Assembly: GCF_963678635.1 (NCBI RefSeq)
Contig: NC_087067.1
Span: 27,535,547-27,599,546, forward strand
DNA from: Symsagittifera roscoffensis
Taxonomy: Eukaryota; Xenacoelomorpha; Acoela; Convolutidae
DNA length: 64,000 nt
Direction: 5' to 3'
Part shown: positions 23,031 to 33,786 of the stretch, in pieces
Layout: the number at the start of each line of letters is the position of its first letter
How positions within the stretch are numbered: position 1 is the first letter of the stretch
The notes under the pieces: model-generated
The model's database searches: none
What the model was told of the DNA's origin: nothing
Seen by the model: only the letters and a program-made list of their open reading frames with translations
Translations under genes and position numbers: made by a program

Positions 23031-24294
23031 GAATGGGTCTTTTTTATTAGCTGTTAGTGTTGATGGACAATTGTTTTTCATGTTTCTAATGGAAATTAAT
23101 TGCGTTGTTGATAATAATCAACTTCTGCCATACTTATTATGATTTAAACATAAACGCTGTGAAATTATCATCCCAAATATTTGATATGCGTGGTTTTTTG
23201 ATTTTGACTAACTGTTACTAAATTGAGAACTAAAGCTCGGAAATAAAAGTTCTCATCAGCTGATTCCTGACATATTGGTTGACGACCAAGCTCGAGCTCA
23301 ATATTTCTGGCTACCACAGCTCGAAATCTGCAACCCTCCAGCCCTCCTCAGCGGAAAGTCAGCCCCCCCCCCCCAACAGCAGGGACAACCACACGTAACT
23401 ACCAGGGTCTGACTCGAGGGCAGTTCACTTGGAGACCTTACACTATATCTGAAGCGTTGTACATTTCAGTGGCCTACTCTACACTTCAAAGGTTGTTGAG
23501 CTCAAGGGCTGTTCGTTTCAAGGGACTACACTACATCCGAAGTGTTGCATTTTTCAACAGCCTACATTTTAAGGGTCCTGCACTTCTGGGGCCTTTTCTA
23601 CATCCTCCTTTCATCAGTCAAAGGTTCTAATTCCAAGGGCCTCCGTACAATAAAAATTTTAAAATATCATCAATAATTCCAGAAACACTCAGGCCAGGTC
23701 CATTTTAACAAGGATTTTGATTGAGTTGGGTTCAGGGGGGTAGTTTCTTGATTCGCTCAGCTCAATCAACTCGCAGATAACTTGGACGCATTTTGACTCA
23801 GGAAACACAAAGACTGCCTCGACATTGCTTCAGCGCTACGCTAGCGAAAGTGCGACTTACTAAGCAATATTCGGAAGTACGAAAAGTTTTTACTAACGAA
23901 GTTTCCATATCTACAAGATCATGCAGCCCAGATCTGCAACAGCCAATGTACCAGTAAGGAGCTCAGATACTATAAAATTTTGGCGAACGCCACATAGGTC
24001 ATATGGCTGCCGACTTTTCTAATTTCACGTCTATTTACAATCTTCAATTCAATCATACAAATTAGACTTAGACGCTCCTCCACGCTACAGGTTCCGATCT
24101 CACTGCGAACAAACAGCGCTACGGATCAAGTGGTCAACGAGTCAGCATTACTTCAGCATCTGCTTTCAAACCAATTTCTTCTACTGCAAAGCTAGATACA
24201 TTCAACTTTCGCAATCTTTTACGATAGTTTCTCGCGCCCGCCTGTGTCTAACGCAGCTTTCAGTTAGAACTACAACCCAACACCCGAAGCTCAA

Positions 24295-24624
24295 ATGTCA
24301 ACAGGCAAAAACCGATATGGTCTCCCGTCAACTTCAAGCGAAAATAAGCCTGCCACTAGATCTGAACAGTACGTTGCCAACCACTTCAGCGACCACCGTG
24401 GAACTAACTCGCGATCACACTATCGACAACGCAACATTTTTTTGGTAATGAACAACGACAATTACCTCACTACGCTACCAATCATCCGACTACTGGCAGC
24501 GACTACCAGATATGATTCTGCAGAAGTTGACTCCAATCCACTGGATTGGAACAACTTGTTCGAACTCTTTCAGACTGCGACATTCAACAACCCACGTCTA
24601 AACTCGGGTACGAAATATACTTAA
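24295..24624 (+). pseudogene. BEL/Pao Gag fragment
   Basis: The open frame ends with 'LPIIRLLAATTRYDS' and then 'NPLDWNNLFELFQTATFNN', which matches the conserved Gag block of BEL/Pao elements ('LP.I.LPKFDGNPLEW..F...F.......'). A start codon is present at 24,295, but family Gags begin further upstream, and plausible Gag sequence in other frames starts near 23,770. The frame stops just after the block, so this is a truncated relic. Confidence 0.6.
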
Positions 24625-24882
24625 TTGCAGTATTTTATGTCTTTAGTTGGTGAAACAACATAATCTGTGCTTCAACTACTTGGGCCAACACAGATCACAG
24701 ATTTGATGAATGCACATCATTCGAGTGGTTTTTCATCAACAATTGCGGAGAAAAAACATCACTTAACGCTATAAATCAGCAAATTGCGTTTCAAACGCAC
24801 AACCAAAAATCAAACAACATGCAGTTTGGCCCTACAGTAACCACGAGAAGGAAACAAGCTACGGAGCGAAGTCAAAAGTCAG

Positions 24883-25089
24883 GTGCATTGTTTGCCAGTA
24901 ACACTTCTCAACAAAAACATCAAACTAGACGTTTACGCAATTCTTGACAACTGCAGCAGTTGCTCATACAACATCAGCAAAACAGCTGAAATATTTGAGT
25001 GTAAGCCAAACCAACAACTGCAGCTTAGCGTACGAAGCGCTTTCAGTAAAGACAAATTGTCTTCCTCTCTGGTCCGGCTAAGTATTTGA
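24883..25089 (+). pseudogene. BEL/Pao aspartic protease-like fragment
   Basis: 'LPVTLLNKNIKLDVYAILDN' matches the start of the retroviral-type protease domain of BEL/Pao polyproteins, where 'A.LD.GS..S.I' holds the catalytic Asp. Here 'LDNCSSCSYNI' follows, so the glycine of the D-(T/S/D)-G triad is not kept and activity is not expected. A short, non-intact relic. Confidence 0.5.
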
Positions 25090-25457
25090 TGACATCACGC
25101 TACTAAGTGTACCTTCAATCAACAGTTAGTCTACTCAGTTGAAGCTCTGATTTTTGATGCCTTTGTCGCAAACAGCCTTAACATTACGTTCTCAATTTAC
25201 AACAATGTTCGACGTGGGTGGGACAATCACTGGCCCGCTCAATCATAAATCTAACTTGACCAAATCAAAATCGCCTTTGACTATTTTCATTGACTTAAAT
25301 GAACAAGAAGAAGCTATTGTCACTGAAATAGTCGAAAAAACCGGGAAGGTGGAATATCAGGCAACCATAGAGACAAAAAAACTGTGTTCTCAATTAACGA
25401 TAGCCGGTTTCTGGGCAAGTGCCACAGAATGTTCCGTTAACAGTCTAAAAAAAAAAA

Positions 25458-26882
25458 CGAAAATTTTTTCAAATTGATGCTTTTTTTCTGCATGTTGTGA
25501 TAAAAAATTTCTGAACGACAAAATAGAATTTAGGCAAAATTGGGAATCATAGTAAAACAGGTCAATTACAAAAAAAATTAGTTTTTACGAGAAGTGATAA
25601 GAAAAAAAAAAAAAACCTAAAATTTTTTGAAAATATTCGAACTTTTTCAATTTTTTTTGCTTGAAAGTTTTGATTTTTCAAGTTTTTGATTCCCAAAATG
25701 GCGCTATAAAATCCAAAATCTACCATTACATGAGAAAAACAAAAGTTTTAAGGCTTAAATTAAGCCTAAAAAAGCTATTGTAAGCATAAACGCTATTAAA
25801 CCTAGAAAAGCTATTGTAAACGAAAATTTTTTCAAATTGATGCTTTTTTTCTGCAAGTTGTGATAGAAAATTTCTGAACGACAAAATAGAAATTAGGCAA
25901 AATTGGTAATCATAGTAAAACAGGTCAATTACAAAAAAAAATAGTTTTCACGAGAAGTGATAAGAAAAAGAAAAAAAACCTAAAATTTTTTGAAAATATT
26001 CGAACTTTTTCAATTTTTTTTGCTTGAAAGTTTTGATTTTTCAAGTTTTTGATTCCCAAAATGGCGCTATAAAATCCAAAATCTACCATTACATGAGAAA
26101 AACAAAAGTTTTAAGGCTTAAATTAAGCCTAAAAAAGCTATTGTAAGCATAAACGCTATTAAACCTAGAAAAGCTATTGTAAACGAAAATTTTTTCAAAT
26201 TGATGCTTTTTTTCTGCAAGTTGTGATAGAAAATTTCTGAACGACAAAATAGAAATTAGGCAAAATTGGTAATCATAGTAAAACAGGTCAATTACAAAAA
26301 AAAATAGTTTTCACGAGAAGTGATAAGAAAAAGAAAAAAAACCTAAAATTTTTTGAAAATATTCGAACATTTTTCAATTTTTTTTGCATGAAAGTTTTGA
26401 TTTTTAAAGTTTTTGATTCCCAAATGGCGCTATAAAATCCAAAATCTACCATTACATGAGAAGAACAAAGTTTTTAGGGCTTAAATTAAGCCTAAAAAAG
26501 CTATTGTAAGCATAAACGCTATTAAACCTAGAAAAGCTATTGTAAACGAAAATTTTTTCAAATTGATGCTTTTTTTCTGCAAGTTGTGATAGAAAATTTC
26601 TAAACGACAAAATAGAAGTTAGGCAAAATTGGTAATCATAGTAAAACAGGTCAATTACAAAAAAAATTAGTTTTAACGAGAAGTGATTAGAAAAAGAAAA
26701 AAACCCTAAAATTTTTTGAAAATATTCGAACATTTTTCAATTTTTTTTGCATGAAAGTTTTGATTTTTCAAGTTTTTGATTCCCAAAATGGCGCTATAAA
26801 ATCCAAAATCTACCATTACATGAGAAGAACAAAGTTTTTAGGGCTTAAATTAAGCCTAAAAAAGCTATTGTAAGCATAAACG
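25458..26882 (+). repeat. 363-bp tandem array, 3.9 copies
   Basis: The motif 'cgaaaattttttcaaattg' starts at 25,458, 25,821, 26,184 and 26,547, exactly 363 bp apart each time; the fourth unit ends at about 26,882. Units differ by only a few substitutions and single-base indels. Each contains 'gattcccaaaatggcgct' and so derives from the family-2 repeat, whose downstream part continues once to 27,140. The array sits inside the BEL/Pao relic. The - strand ORF at 26,452-26,733 is a shadow of it. Confidence 0.95.
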
Positions 26883-27140
26883 GACACCTTTTTAGCTCAA
26901 AAGTAGACCAAAAATCAGAAATTTCAAACCAGTTTTTTCTTTATACTGGCAAAAAGAAAATTTTAAATTTTTGTAAAGTCGTTCAAATCACGACTGAAAG
27001 GGCTCGATCATGATATATCAACCAACCCAGTGTGATGATTATTTTTGATACTTCTAATTTGCGTGGATAACAAAACAAAAACAAAATACACCCGAAAACA
27101 AAGAATCTCTCCATTTTCAATGTTCGGAACAAAAAGAGCA
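26883..27140 (+). repeat. Family-2 dispersed repeat (3' part)
   Basis: It continues from the tandem array in the same order as 8,750-9,020: 'ttcaaaccagttttttc', 'gttcaaatcacgactga', 'aatacacccgaaaacaaag', 'cattttcaatgttcgg'. So only the upstream ~360 bp of the family-2 unit was amplified in tandem. Confidence 0.65.
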
Positions 27141-27231
27141 AAAAACAAGTAAGCTTTATGGAATAAAGGATTGACTCGAGAGAGATCGCTACAAAGCAAA
27201 TCTACTCTAGAAAACGAAATTGAACTTCGTT

Positions 27232-27471
27232 CGCCTCTATGTGTACCGTGGTTGGCTCGTTCCAGTTTATAACCGGGTGGCTCGGTAGGTTCCAAATAAT
27301 TACGACTGTAAAAAATGAACATTGACAGACTTGACGTTCTTTTCCAGGTCATTAGCAAGACATTTTTGGTAGTCTGTTAATGTCTATTTTTTACAGTCTT
27401 AATTAATTTGGAACCTACCGAGCCACCCGGTTATAAACTCGAACGAGTCAACCACGGTACACATAGAGGCG
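27232..27471. repeat. Inverted repeat, ~100-bp arms
   Basis: Arms 27,232-27,331 and 27,371-27,471 are reverse complements at roughly 90 percent by eye, around a 39-bp spacer. The longest matched cores include 'tttataaccgggtggctcgg' on the left. The two ORFs in this region, one per strand, are simply the two arms read in the same sense. It may be a foldback element or an inverted duplication. Confidence 0.9.
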
Positions 27472-27779
27472 TACGCTGCCTCGAAGTACTAATGCATCTC
27501 GTTAAAGCGTTTCCTGGAATCAGGACCACACCTAGTGAAAAAAATGTTTACCCTTCTGTTACGGTTCTGGGAAAAATCTGTGGCCATATCGCCGAATATT
27601 GAAAGCATATATATGCATATAGCTATTAAAAAGCGGCAGATCAAATCGCGCTTCGCTTTTTTTGCCTACTGAAATTGGTATGAAGCAATATCAATACACG
27701 CAACTTTTCTTAGAAGCAAAATGCTCAATATCCAATGCCAGCTTTGTGTTTAATCAGACAGCTGCCGATTATTGCATAA

Positions 27780-28157
27780 CCAAGCCCAATTTTGCTCAAC
27801 TGCTGCTTAAGAGCTAATACATAAGCGTTTTTGGTCTTTCTTTTGACAGAACAAACAAGGCTAGAGACTGGCTAAGACAGGGTCTTCAATCTAACTAAGT
27901 GCGTATCTAACGCTGATGACGTCATCGACTCCATTAACGGATGTAGAAATTCTACTACTGCTACAATGCGTCAGGCCCTAGGCATCAATTGGGACACAAA
28001 TGACGATACGGTTTTTGGACAAACAAAAACTAAGGTAATAAAAACTACAACGTCTACACTCCGAACAGTCCTTTCAAAATTAGCAAAGGTTTTTGACCAA
28101 CTATGCATCCTATCCCTGTTTGTCATAAAATTTAAAATACTTCTACAAAATGTGTGA
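27780..28157 (+). pseudogene. BEL/Pao reverse transcriptase C-terminal fragment
   Basis: The frame open from 27,966 to 28,157 reads 'ALGINWDTNDDTVF', a Thr-rich linker, 'LRTVLSKLAKVFDQL' and 'FVIKFKILLQ'. This is the diagnostic BEL/Pao stretch joining reverse transcriptase to RNase H ('LG..W....D.F.F......TKR..LS..A..FDPLG...P..I.AK...Q'). Weaker reverse-transcriptase sequence ('ADYCI' and 'ADDVIDSINGC') lies just upstream in shifted frames. The catalytic YMDD region is not identifiable. Confidence 0.7.
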
Positions 28158-28234
28158 AAGTCTGGTTTTTCCTGGGACAAAGCCGCGCCCAGTGATTTCG
28201 TTTCGGTAATCGACAAATAAGTCAATCAATGCAA

Positions 28235-28620
28235 ATCAGGCCCCCCTGTAAGGCTGCCACGCATACTTGGATCACAACTGTCACCTAGTGACGTACAGGT
28301 TCGTGAGATCTGCGATGCGTTGCAAGATGCAATGCCTCTCTGTATCTACCTCCGAACTGCATACTCGCAACCAGAATTTTTACTCATCAAGGAGGCTATT
28401 TGAGGGATTAACGAGATGTTGGAGCCAAAAAACGCTACGGCAGTTAGTCCCCACATATTTACTCAATTAATCGATTCTTTCGTTTTTCAGACTGATTTCG
28501 GTTAGTTTGGGAAATCGCTCGCCATTTTACAGTTTTTACCGATAAGGTAAAAACATGAAATTTCAGCTACTCTGGACGACCTGGAAAAAGCCGAGCTTCT
28601 CCTCCTTCAAAATCCCAGTG
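28235..28620 (+). pseudogene. BEL/Pao RNase H / linker fragment
   Basis: A broken + strand frame runs from about 28,250 ('RLPRILGSQLSP') through one stop to 'LDDLEKAELLLLQNP' at about 28,570-28,610. The latter matches the 'L...DLE.AE.LLLR..Q' helix that precedes integrase in BEL/Pao polyproteins. The assignment of the first part is weaker. Confidence 0.45.
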
Positions 28621-28863
28621 AATAATTTTTTTTAGTACCTTCAATTAGCCACGAACCAAAAAGCATGTTGACAAAATAACAGACCCCTAAAGTACTCCCT
28701 TTTTCTCGATGACGGTATCTTTTGTACGCGAAGACGACTTTGCAACTCACGTTGTGTGCATCACGGCACTGAGTACTTTGTCAACATTGGGCAAAAAAAG
28801 TTGGACAGATGAAGCATACTTTTAGGTTCCAAGACAGAGGGTTCCAAGGGTTTCCACAATCTG

Positions 28864-28905
28864 TCAATACCTGTACTTTTGATGATGCAAAAGTACAGGT
28901 ATTGA
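28864..28905. repeat. Perfect 18-bp inverted repeat, 6-base loop
   Basis: 'tcaatacctgtacttttg', then 'atgatg', then its exact reverse complement. It lies inside the decayed BEL/Pao element just before integrase, where a conserved hairpin is not expected. Confidence 0.95.
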
Positions 28906-28929
28906 TTATCTAGGCTAATCTTCATTGCA

Positions 28930-29330
28930 ACAAAAGATACAACTGAAAAAAGCTATACTGGCGTCTTCACATGTATCCAACTACCTCTCTACTCTTATCC
29001 TCTTCTGATGCTGCCTTCCCGTTCAAAAACGCCGGGATTGATTTTTTAGGGTAAACCTATATTGCAAAAAAAAGCAGAAAAAAGCACTTCACTGTTTGCT
29101 TCCTCACATGCCTCCCTTATCGCGTGTTGCACCTGAAGTCGGCAGAGAATCTCACTATGAACTACTGCATAAGGGCAATCAGACGCTTCCTTGCTAAAGA
29201 GGTGTTTATAAGCTTTTAATCTCTGACATTGCTACCTACTTCGTCGGCGCTCATAAGCAACTAGGATCAGAACCACGCTAATTGAAACACATCTACGAAC
29301 ACAAGGCGCCTTCTACTGTTTGAATCTTAC
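28930..29330 (+). pseudogene. BEL/Pao integrase core fragment
   Basis: A + strand frame around 29,010 reads 'FPFKNAGIDFLG', then 'HFTVCFLTCLPYRVLHLK' and 'RAIRRFLA'. These match the integrase core of BEL/Pao ('PF...G.DYFGP', holding the first catalytic Asp, then 'Y.CLFTCL..RA.HLE' and 'RF...RG.P'). The sequence then breaks, and no second Asp or Glu is identifiable. Confidence 0.6.
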
Positions 29331-29569
29331 ACTATAATACAATATGCTTAAGACCTACTTGGTGTGAAAATTATGAAGTAATAGATCGTATAACGTCAGG
29401 TTTTGATCTGAAATTTGAAAACTTTCATTTCTTTTTGTTCTTTATCGAACTACACAAAAATTATGTTTTGCAAAGTGCGTTGAGATGCCATGCCTTGTAG
29501 TTGCTTTTACATTTCTCAGTGTAAAATGCTTTTTCCGAAATGTTGAAAACGGCTGGTACTTCGAAGTTG

Positions 29570-29786
29570 TGTCAAGAAAAGGATTTCGAGGATGTAAATT
29601 TAAAACCGAGAGATACAAACTGCAAATCATAAAGTTAGTCCGAAACAACGAAATAGAGGTCAACCAAAGGTGACAGACAACTCCGAAGGTTAAATACCAG
29701 TTAACGCCAGACAGTTAGATTGAATGCAGTTGGAATAAAGAGAATATAACTAAAACGGACTGTGAACTAATTTAATAACTATGACA
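29570..29786 (-). repeat. 3' LTR of the - strand Ty3/Gypsy element
   Basis: 217 bp, bounded by the inverted repeat TGTCA...TGACA. It aligns with 35,336-35,554 throughout: 'aaatagaggtcaaccaaagg' against 'aaatagaggtcaatcaaagg', then 'gtgacagaca', 'ctccgaagg', 'taaataccagtta', 'gattgaatgcagttgga'. The boundary at 29,786 is supported by the adjoining polypurine tract. Confidence 0.85.
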
Positions 29787-29799
29787 TTTTCCTTCCTGC
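29787..29799 (-). other. Polypurine tract
   Basis: On the - strand this reads 'gcaggaaggaaaa' and abuts the TGTCA start of the 3' LTR, as expected for the plus-strand primer of an LTR retroelement. Confidence 0.7.
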
Positions 29800-29920
29800 G
29801 GAAGAGTGAAGAAAGTGAGAATTTGGAGTACTCAATGAAATTTAGGTTTGTGACAAAAACTTTCAGCTAAACTTTTCGGTTTTGTTATTAACTAAATATG
29901 ACTGAAGTATTTCGACCGCT

Positions 29921-30960
29921 CTACGGTCTGACCTCTCCCTGGACTACATTGAAAGATTTAAGTTTTACTCCTCCGTTTAGTTTTCTTCGCCCTCTGATTT
30001 CTGGATATGATCTATCATGACAGCCCCCATTTTGTTGACCGCCGTACGCTTTCTTCCGGAACCTCTTGAAGTTGTTTCGTCCTGTGAGCTTGCCGATTCT
30101 TGGCTCTAGTACGATACCAGCCGCTGTCTTGCGACTTTGTTTCTTCGTGTTTGCCTGTGGAATTCCAGGTTCCCCCAATGCCACGAGTTCCCCTGTTCCG
30201 TTTCGACTCTGTCTTTTTGGTTTTCGGCCGCATCCGTCTTTCGTGCAATCGTGTATGCCGTTGCCGTCTCCTAATCGCTCGGCCGTATCTTTGTCGCGTT
30301 TTCTTTTTTCACGCTGGTTGTGGCTCGTTCCCCCGGTTCGGCCGTTGTTCGGTTCTCTTCCACCTGTTTTACGGTGGTTGGCCGTTCATCCTCCGGTAAG
30401 CTCGTTCCCGGCGCCGTTGTCGTTGTTCGTACGAGCATCCGAACTGGCAAGTTATCGTCGTCCTCGGAATTGAAAGAAGCCCCTTCGGTTTTTCGGCTGC
30501 GCTTCGTTATTGTGGTGATCGGTTGTTTACTTTCGAACTTCATGGCTTCACATTCATCGTTTTATGTTTCACCTCCTGTGGTGTCGGTGGAGCTCTAAGT
30601 GCTCCGGGTGCTCGTTCCTTAGGGGTTGTGATCTTTCGCAACGCCACTCCCAATTTTTTATGAACAGCACCAGTACTCATTTTAGTAATATGTTCAGATT
30701 CTTTCATTAATTTAGATGTTAGTGGTTTTCATCTCCCGTCCGCTGCATAATCAGTGTCGGTGCCGCTGTTGACGCCGCTTGTGCCGCGCTCCTGCTAACT
30801 TCCGGATCCACCCTCTGATTTTTTGTCTGATCGTCTGATAACTGCTATGGGTGCCGTCGGTTCTTCACGTTGTAAATGGTATCAGACCGGACTCCCCAGT
30901 TCGTCTCTGCCGGTTGCGGAACAATTTGGGCATCTGGGTCTCGGGCATCTAAACAAGTAG
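29921..30960 (-). pseudogene. Ty3/Gypsy Pol C-terminal basic tail
   Basis: Frames open on the - strand at 30,543-30,271 and 30,184-29,921 are rich in Arg, Lys, Thr and Glu with no zinc or membrane motif. They follow the integrase and precede the polypurine tract, so they are best read as the C-terminal tail of Pol. An env-like gene is not supported: I see no signal peptide or transmembrane segment. The + strand ORFs here (for example 30,066-30,473) are shadows. Confidence 0.5.
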
Positions 30961-30969
30961 ATTTTGAGT

Positions 30970-31880
30970 GTATTATTTTATCCCAGTTTAAGTTTTTTAG
31001 AGACGGCTTTCTTTGTCAAGTTCTCGAGAACCGTTTTATCTTCCCGACCATGGTGGGCTTCGAATAGCCTTAGTTTAAGCGTGGCGTTTTGGGAAAATCT
31101 TAGAGCGCCGAGGGCCCTTTCGAGCATCTTCACAAAGGGTTCCGAGTTCTCTTCTCGCGCATACATGAGTACTGAGTTCTCGGGGCTGCTGATGGTTCGT
31201 TCAACGCGCCCCGTTGCTCGATGATCGTTTACCGGCGATACGATTCATTCAAAACCTTCCTGAGGACAAAATTTTTTAACGTCATCGGACATGAAATTTG
31301 TCCCATGGTTCACACGAATTTGTCGCACAATGCCATGCGTGGTGTGTATGTTCTTAAAAATTTTTGAATTTTTCCTATCTGTTTGAGCCAATGGACTTCT
31401 TGAGAAGCGGTCGACCGCCTCAAGGATATACGTTTTCGATTCGTGTAAGTGCTGTAATTGTCATTGGTTTCCAGAAAGGTAATTGCAATGATTCATTTGG
31501 TTCTTTTAGTTCAGGTATTTAACTACATCCCCTTTTAGGCACGTGCGTTTTAAATTTTTACCGGCTATTGAGCATTCTCGGCAATTTTTCGCTATTGAGG
31601 CTGGGCTGCGATATATGTACGGGCACCAAATGTCCGTGGCCGCTTCGTACATATTGGATTTCCCATGATGGTAGTAGTGTAGTCTGTTGTTCACCACCGC
31701 GTGCAAGGAGTTTGGCATTACTTTTTTGTCGTCCATCCAAAGGCCTCCGTCTCTGACATGGACTGTGTGCCTTGAGCGTAATAGTTGCTTATTGTTGTAA
31801 TCTTCGTATGAAATTCTGGATCTTACCACTTCGATAATGGCTTTGAACTGAGGGTCTACGGGATACTGAGATTCGATCAA
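30970..31880 (-). pseudogene. Ty3/Gypsy integrase
   Basis: The - strand frame 31,880-31,506 holds the zinc-binding N-terminal domain: 'LHYYHHGKSNMYEAA', then 'IWCPYIYRS' and 'NCREC', that is the two His and C-x2-C of the HHCC finger. Below 31,500 the catalytic core continues in several frames: 'DRFSRSPLAQ' and 'THGIVRQIRVNHGTNF', where the family's second Asp ('SD.GT.F') is replaced by His. 'FEAHHGRED' at about 31,040 is the conserved block downstream of the core. With multiple shifts and a lost catalytic residue the protein cannot be functional. Confidence 0.75.
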
Positions 31881-32639
31881 TCTAGTATTGAACAGTTCGG
31901 CAGGATCACTTTGTTTATTTACAATTCATAGTTCCTAGGAATTATTGAGATTAGAAAATTTTCAGGATTGACCGGAGGATAACTTTCACCTGGATAAACC
32001 GATGGAATTGATATAATTATGTTGCTTTTAGTGCTCCTGACTTCTGTGGTAAATGCTTTTGCGTTCTGGTTATTTTTTCAATTCCGTCGCGACTACTTGA
32101 GCTTGGATGCCGTTCTAGAAATTTTTCAATTTTTTGCTTCATTTCAATTTTTGAAATTTAAGTGTTTTTCGGCGAGATTTCAGTGTAACCAAAATTTAAA
32201 TCAAAAGCTGCCCCAACTGAATTTGCATATATATCAGTTGATTTTCAGGATATGCAAACTGCTGGAATGTGATTCGTCCATTTTCCGTCGCATATAATTC
32301 CGTTCTCAATCGATCGTTCTCTATTCGATATTTTACATACTCGCTTTTTAATGGCCTGTGACGACTCAAAATTTAATTTAAAGTTACTTAATTCTTGAAA
32401 ACTGAGGGCGCCTCAAATTGAACCGATTTTCGCCACCGTATGATTCGATACTATCATATGTGCTGACAGATTTAGCTTCCGAGCTTGGAAGTCCTGACAA
32501 ATAGTCTGCGAGACCGATCTTCGCTCCGGGCTTACGTTCTTCTTAAAAATCAAAAAATAAAAAACGATCCAACCACCGTGTTATTGGACTGTACATTTTT
32601 TTTGTTCTCGCTTAGTAATGAGACTAAGGCTTTATGATC

Positions 32640-33700
32640 TGTAACAATCGAAGATTTTCTTCTCAAAACGTAATTATGGAAAAAATCGGGCCCCATACGA
32701 CCGCTAGAATCTCCAGTTCATTCGTCAAGAACTTCTTCTCAGCGTCTTTTAGGTAACGAGATGCGAAAGATATTGGCTTGCATCCGTTGGAGTCAGATTT
32801 CTCAAAAACAGCCCCCAGTCCGTTGTGCCTCGCGTCGCAGACTATCCTTGCATCTCAGTGTATGTCGAAAGGCAGTAATTCGATTATGTTGATTACTTTC
32901 TTCTTTAAGTTATCGAACGCTGTTTGACACTCCGGTGTCCAAATATATTCGTTTTTTTTTTTATTTAACAAGGGGCGTAATGGGGCTGACAATTCCGCGA
33001 GCGCTGAGAGGTACTTGTGCACAATATGAGTCGAACCCATAAATGACTTGAGCTGTGATACGGTTCGAGGGGGCTTTAGTGACTCCATTGGGTCTGTTTT
33101 CCTTTCCGGATAAGCGGGGTTACGCCGGTGGATGCGATTTCTACACCCCAACCGTTTACTTTGGTGTTGGGCAAATCTGCTTTTGTTAAATTTTAATGAC
33201 AAGTTCTCCTTGTCTAGTTTCCGCAAGATCTTTCCGCAAGAACAGCTGATTTTTGCTCGCTTTCACTAGCTTTCGTGACAATCAGCGTGTCATCTATAAA
33301 ACCCTGTGGAAACTCGGATAGGAGTGCGTCCATCACTCTTTAAAATTCCGCAGGCATCGATGTTAAGCCGTAAAACCCCGTTTTGAAACAGTACGTTCCT
33401 CTTGATTGTCCCCCACCAATAAAAAATTACATTGTACGCTCGTTTGCGGATTAAGCGGTAGCTGTCCTTATGCGTATGTGAGGTCAATTGAAGAAAATTT
33501 TACATCCCACGTTTATCGTTCACTTATAGTCTAACTTATACCTATGGCCCTACCGTGTTCATGAATTCTTCGATGTTTGGCATTTGAAATTTTTTATGGA
33601 CTTGTTTTTTTAGTTCCCTGGAATCAAACGCTAGTTTTACTGACCCGTCTTTCTTCACCGTATTTGCGATTGGGGATACAAAATGTTTCTCAGAGCACTT
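32640..33700 (-). pseudogene. Ty3/Gypsy reverse transcriptase and RNase H
   Basis: Read from 33,700 downwards on the - strand. 'VSPIANTVKKDGSVKLAFDS' and 'QMPNIEEFMN' match the fingers and first palm motifs. 'FKTGFYGLTSMPAEF' and 'FIDDTLIVTK' (FIDD at 33,289-33,300, in place of the usual YVDD/YIDD) mark the catalytic palm. The frame 33,226-32,855 holds 'LKSFMGSTHIVHKYL' and 'TPECQTAFDNLKK' (connection), and below it 'CDARHNGLGAVFEKSD' and 'KPISFASRYL' mark RNase H with its first Asp. Frames shift several times. FIDD is an accepted variant in this superfamily, so that change alone is not disabling. Confidence 0.8.
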
Positions 33701-33786
33701 TTGGAGTTTTTCAATGTGTCCTTGTTTCCAAAATTTATTAATTTCTTTATCGATTTTCTATTGCAGTTTTATTGGGACCCTTCTTT

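Larger units (their letters stand above)
23260..29340 (+). mobile_element. Decayed BEL/Pao LTR retrotransposon with internal repeats
   Basis: Scattered + strand fragments occur in BEL/Pao order: gag (23.8-24.6 kb), protease-like (24.9-25.4 kb), the C-terminal part of reverse transcriptase (27.8-28.2 kb), the RNase H and linker region (28.2-28.6 kb) and the integrase core (28.9-29.3 kb). The N-terminal two-thirds of reverse transcriptase is absent, and its place (25.44-27.5 kb) is held by a 363-bp tandem array, a family-2 repeat and an inverted repeat. No LTR pair is recognisable. Two degenerate ~90-bp units at 23,430-23,570 ('acactacatccgaagtgttg') could be part of a 5' LTR or leader. Stops and shifts are frequent, so the element is long dead. 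Confidence 0.7.

Noticed and set aside
25458-26882. CRISPR-like array
   Set aside because: The period is 363 bp with no short repeat-spacer pattern, and the DNA is eukaryotic.
27008-27602. Two opposed ORFs sharing the peptide EPTEPPGYKLER
   Set aside because: They are the two arms of an inverted repeat, not paralogous genes.
30066-30473. A 135-codon + strand ORF rich in Arg/Leu/Pro
   Set aside because: It lies antisense to the Pol tail of the - strand Ty3/Gypsy element; the GC-rich composition of that element keeps several frames open.
29921-30543. Env-like gene in the - strand Ty3/Gypsy element
   Set aside because: The frames are basic and hydrophilic, with no signal peptide, transmembrane segment or cysteine pattern.
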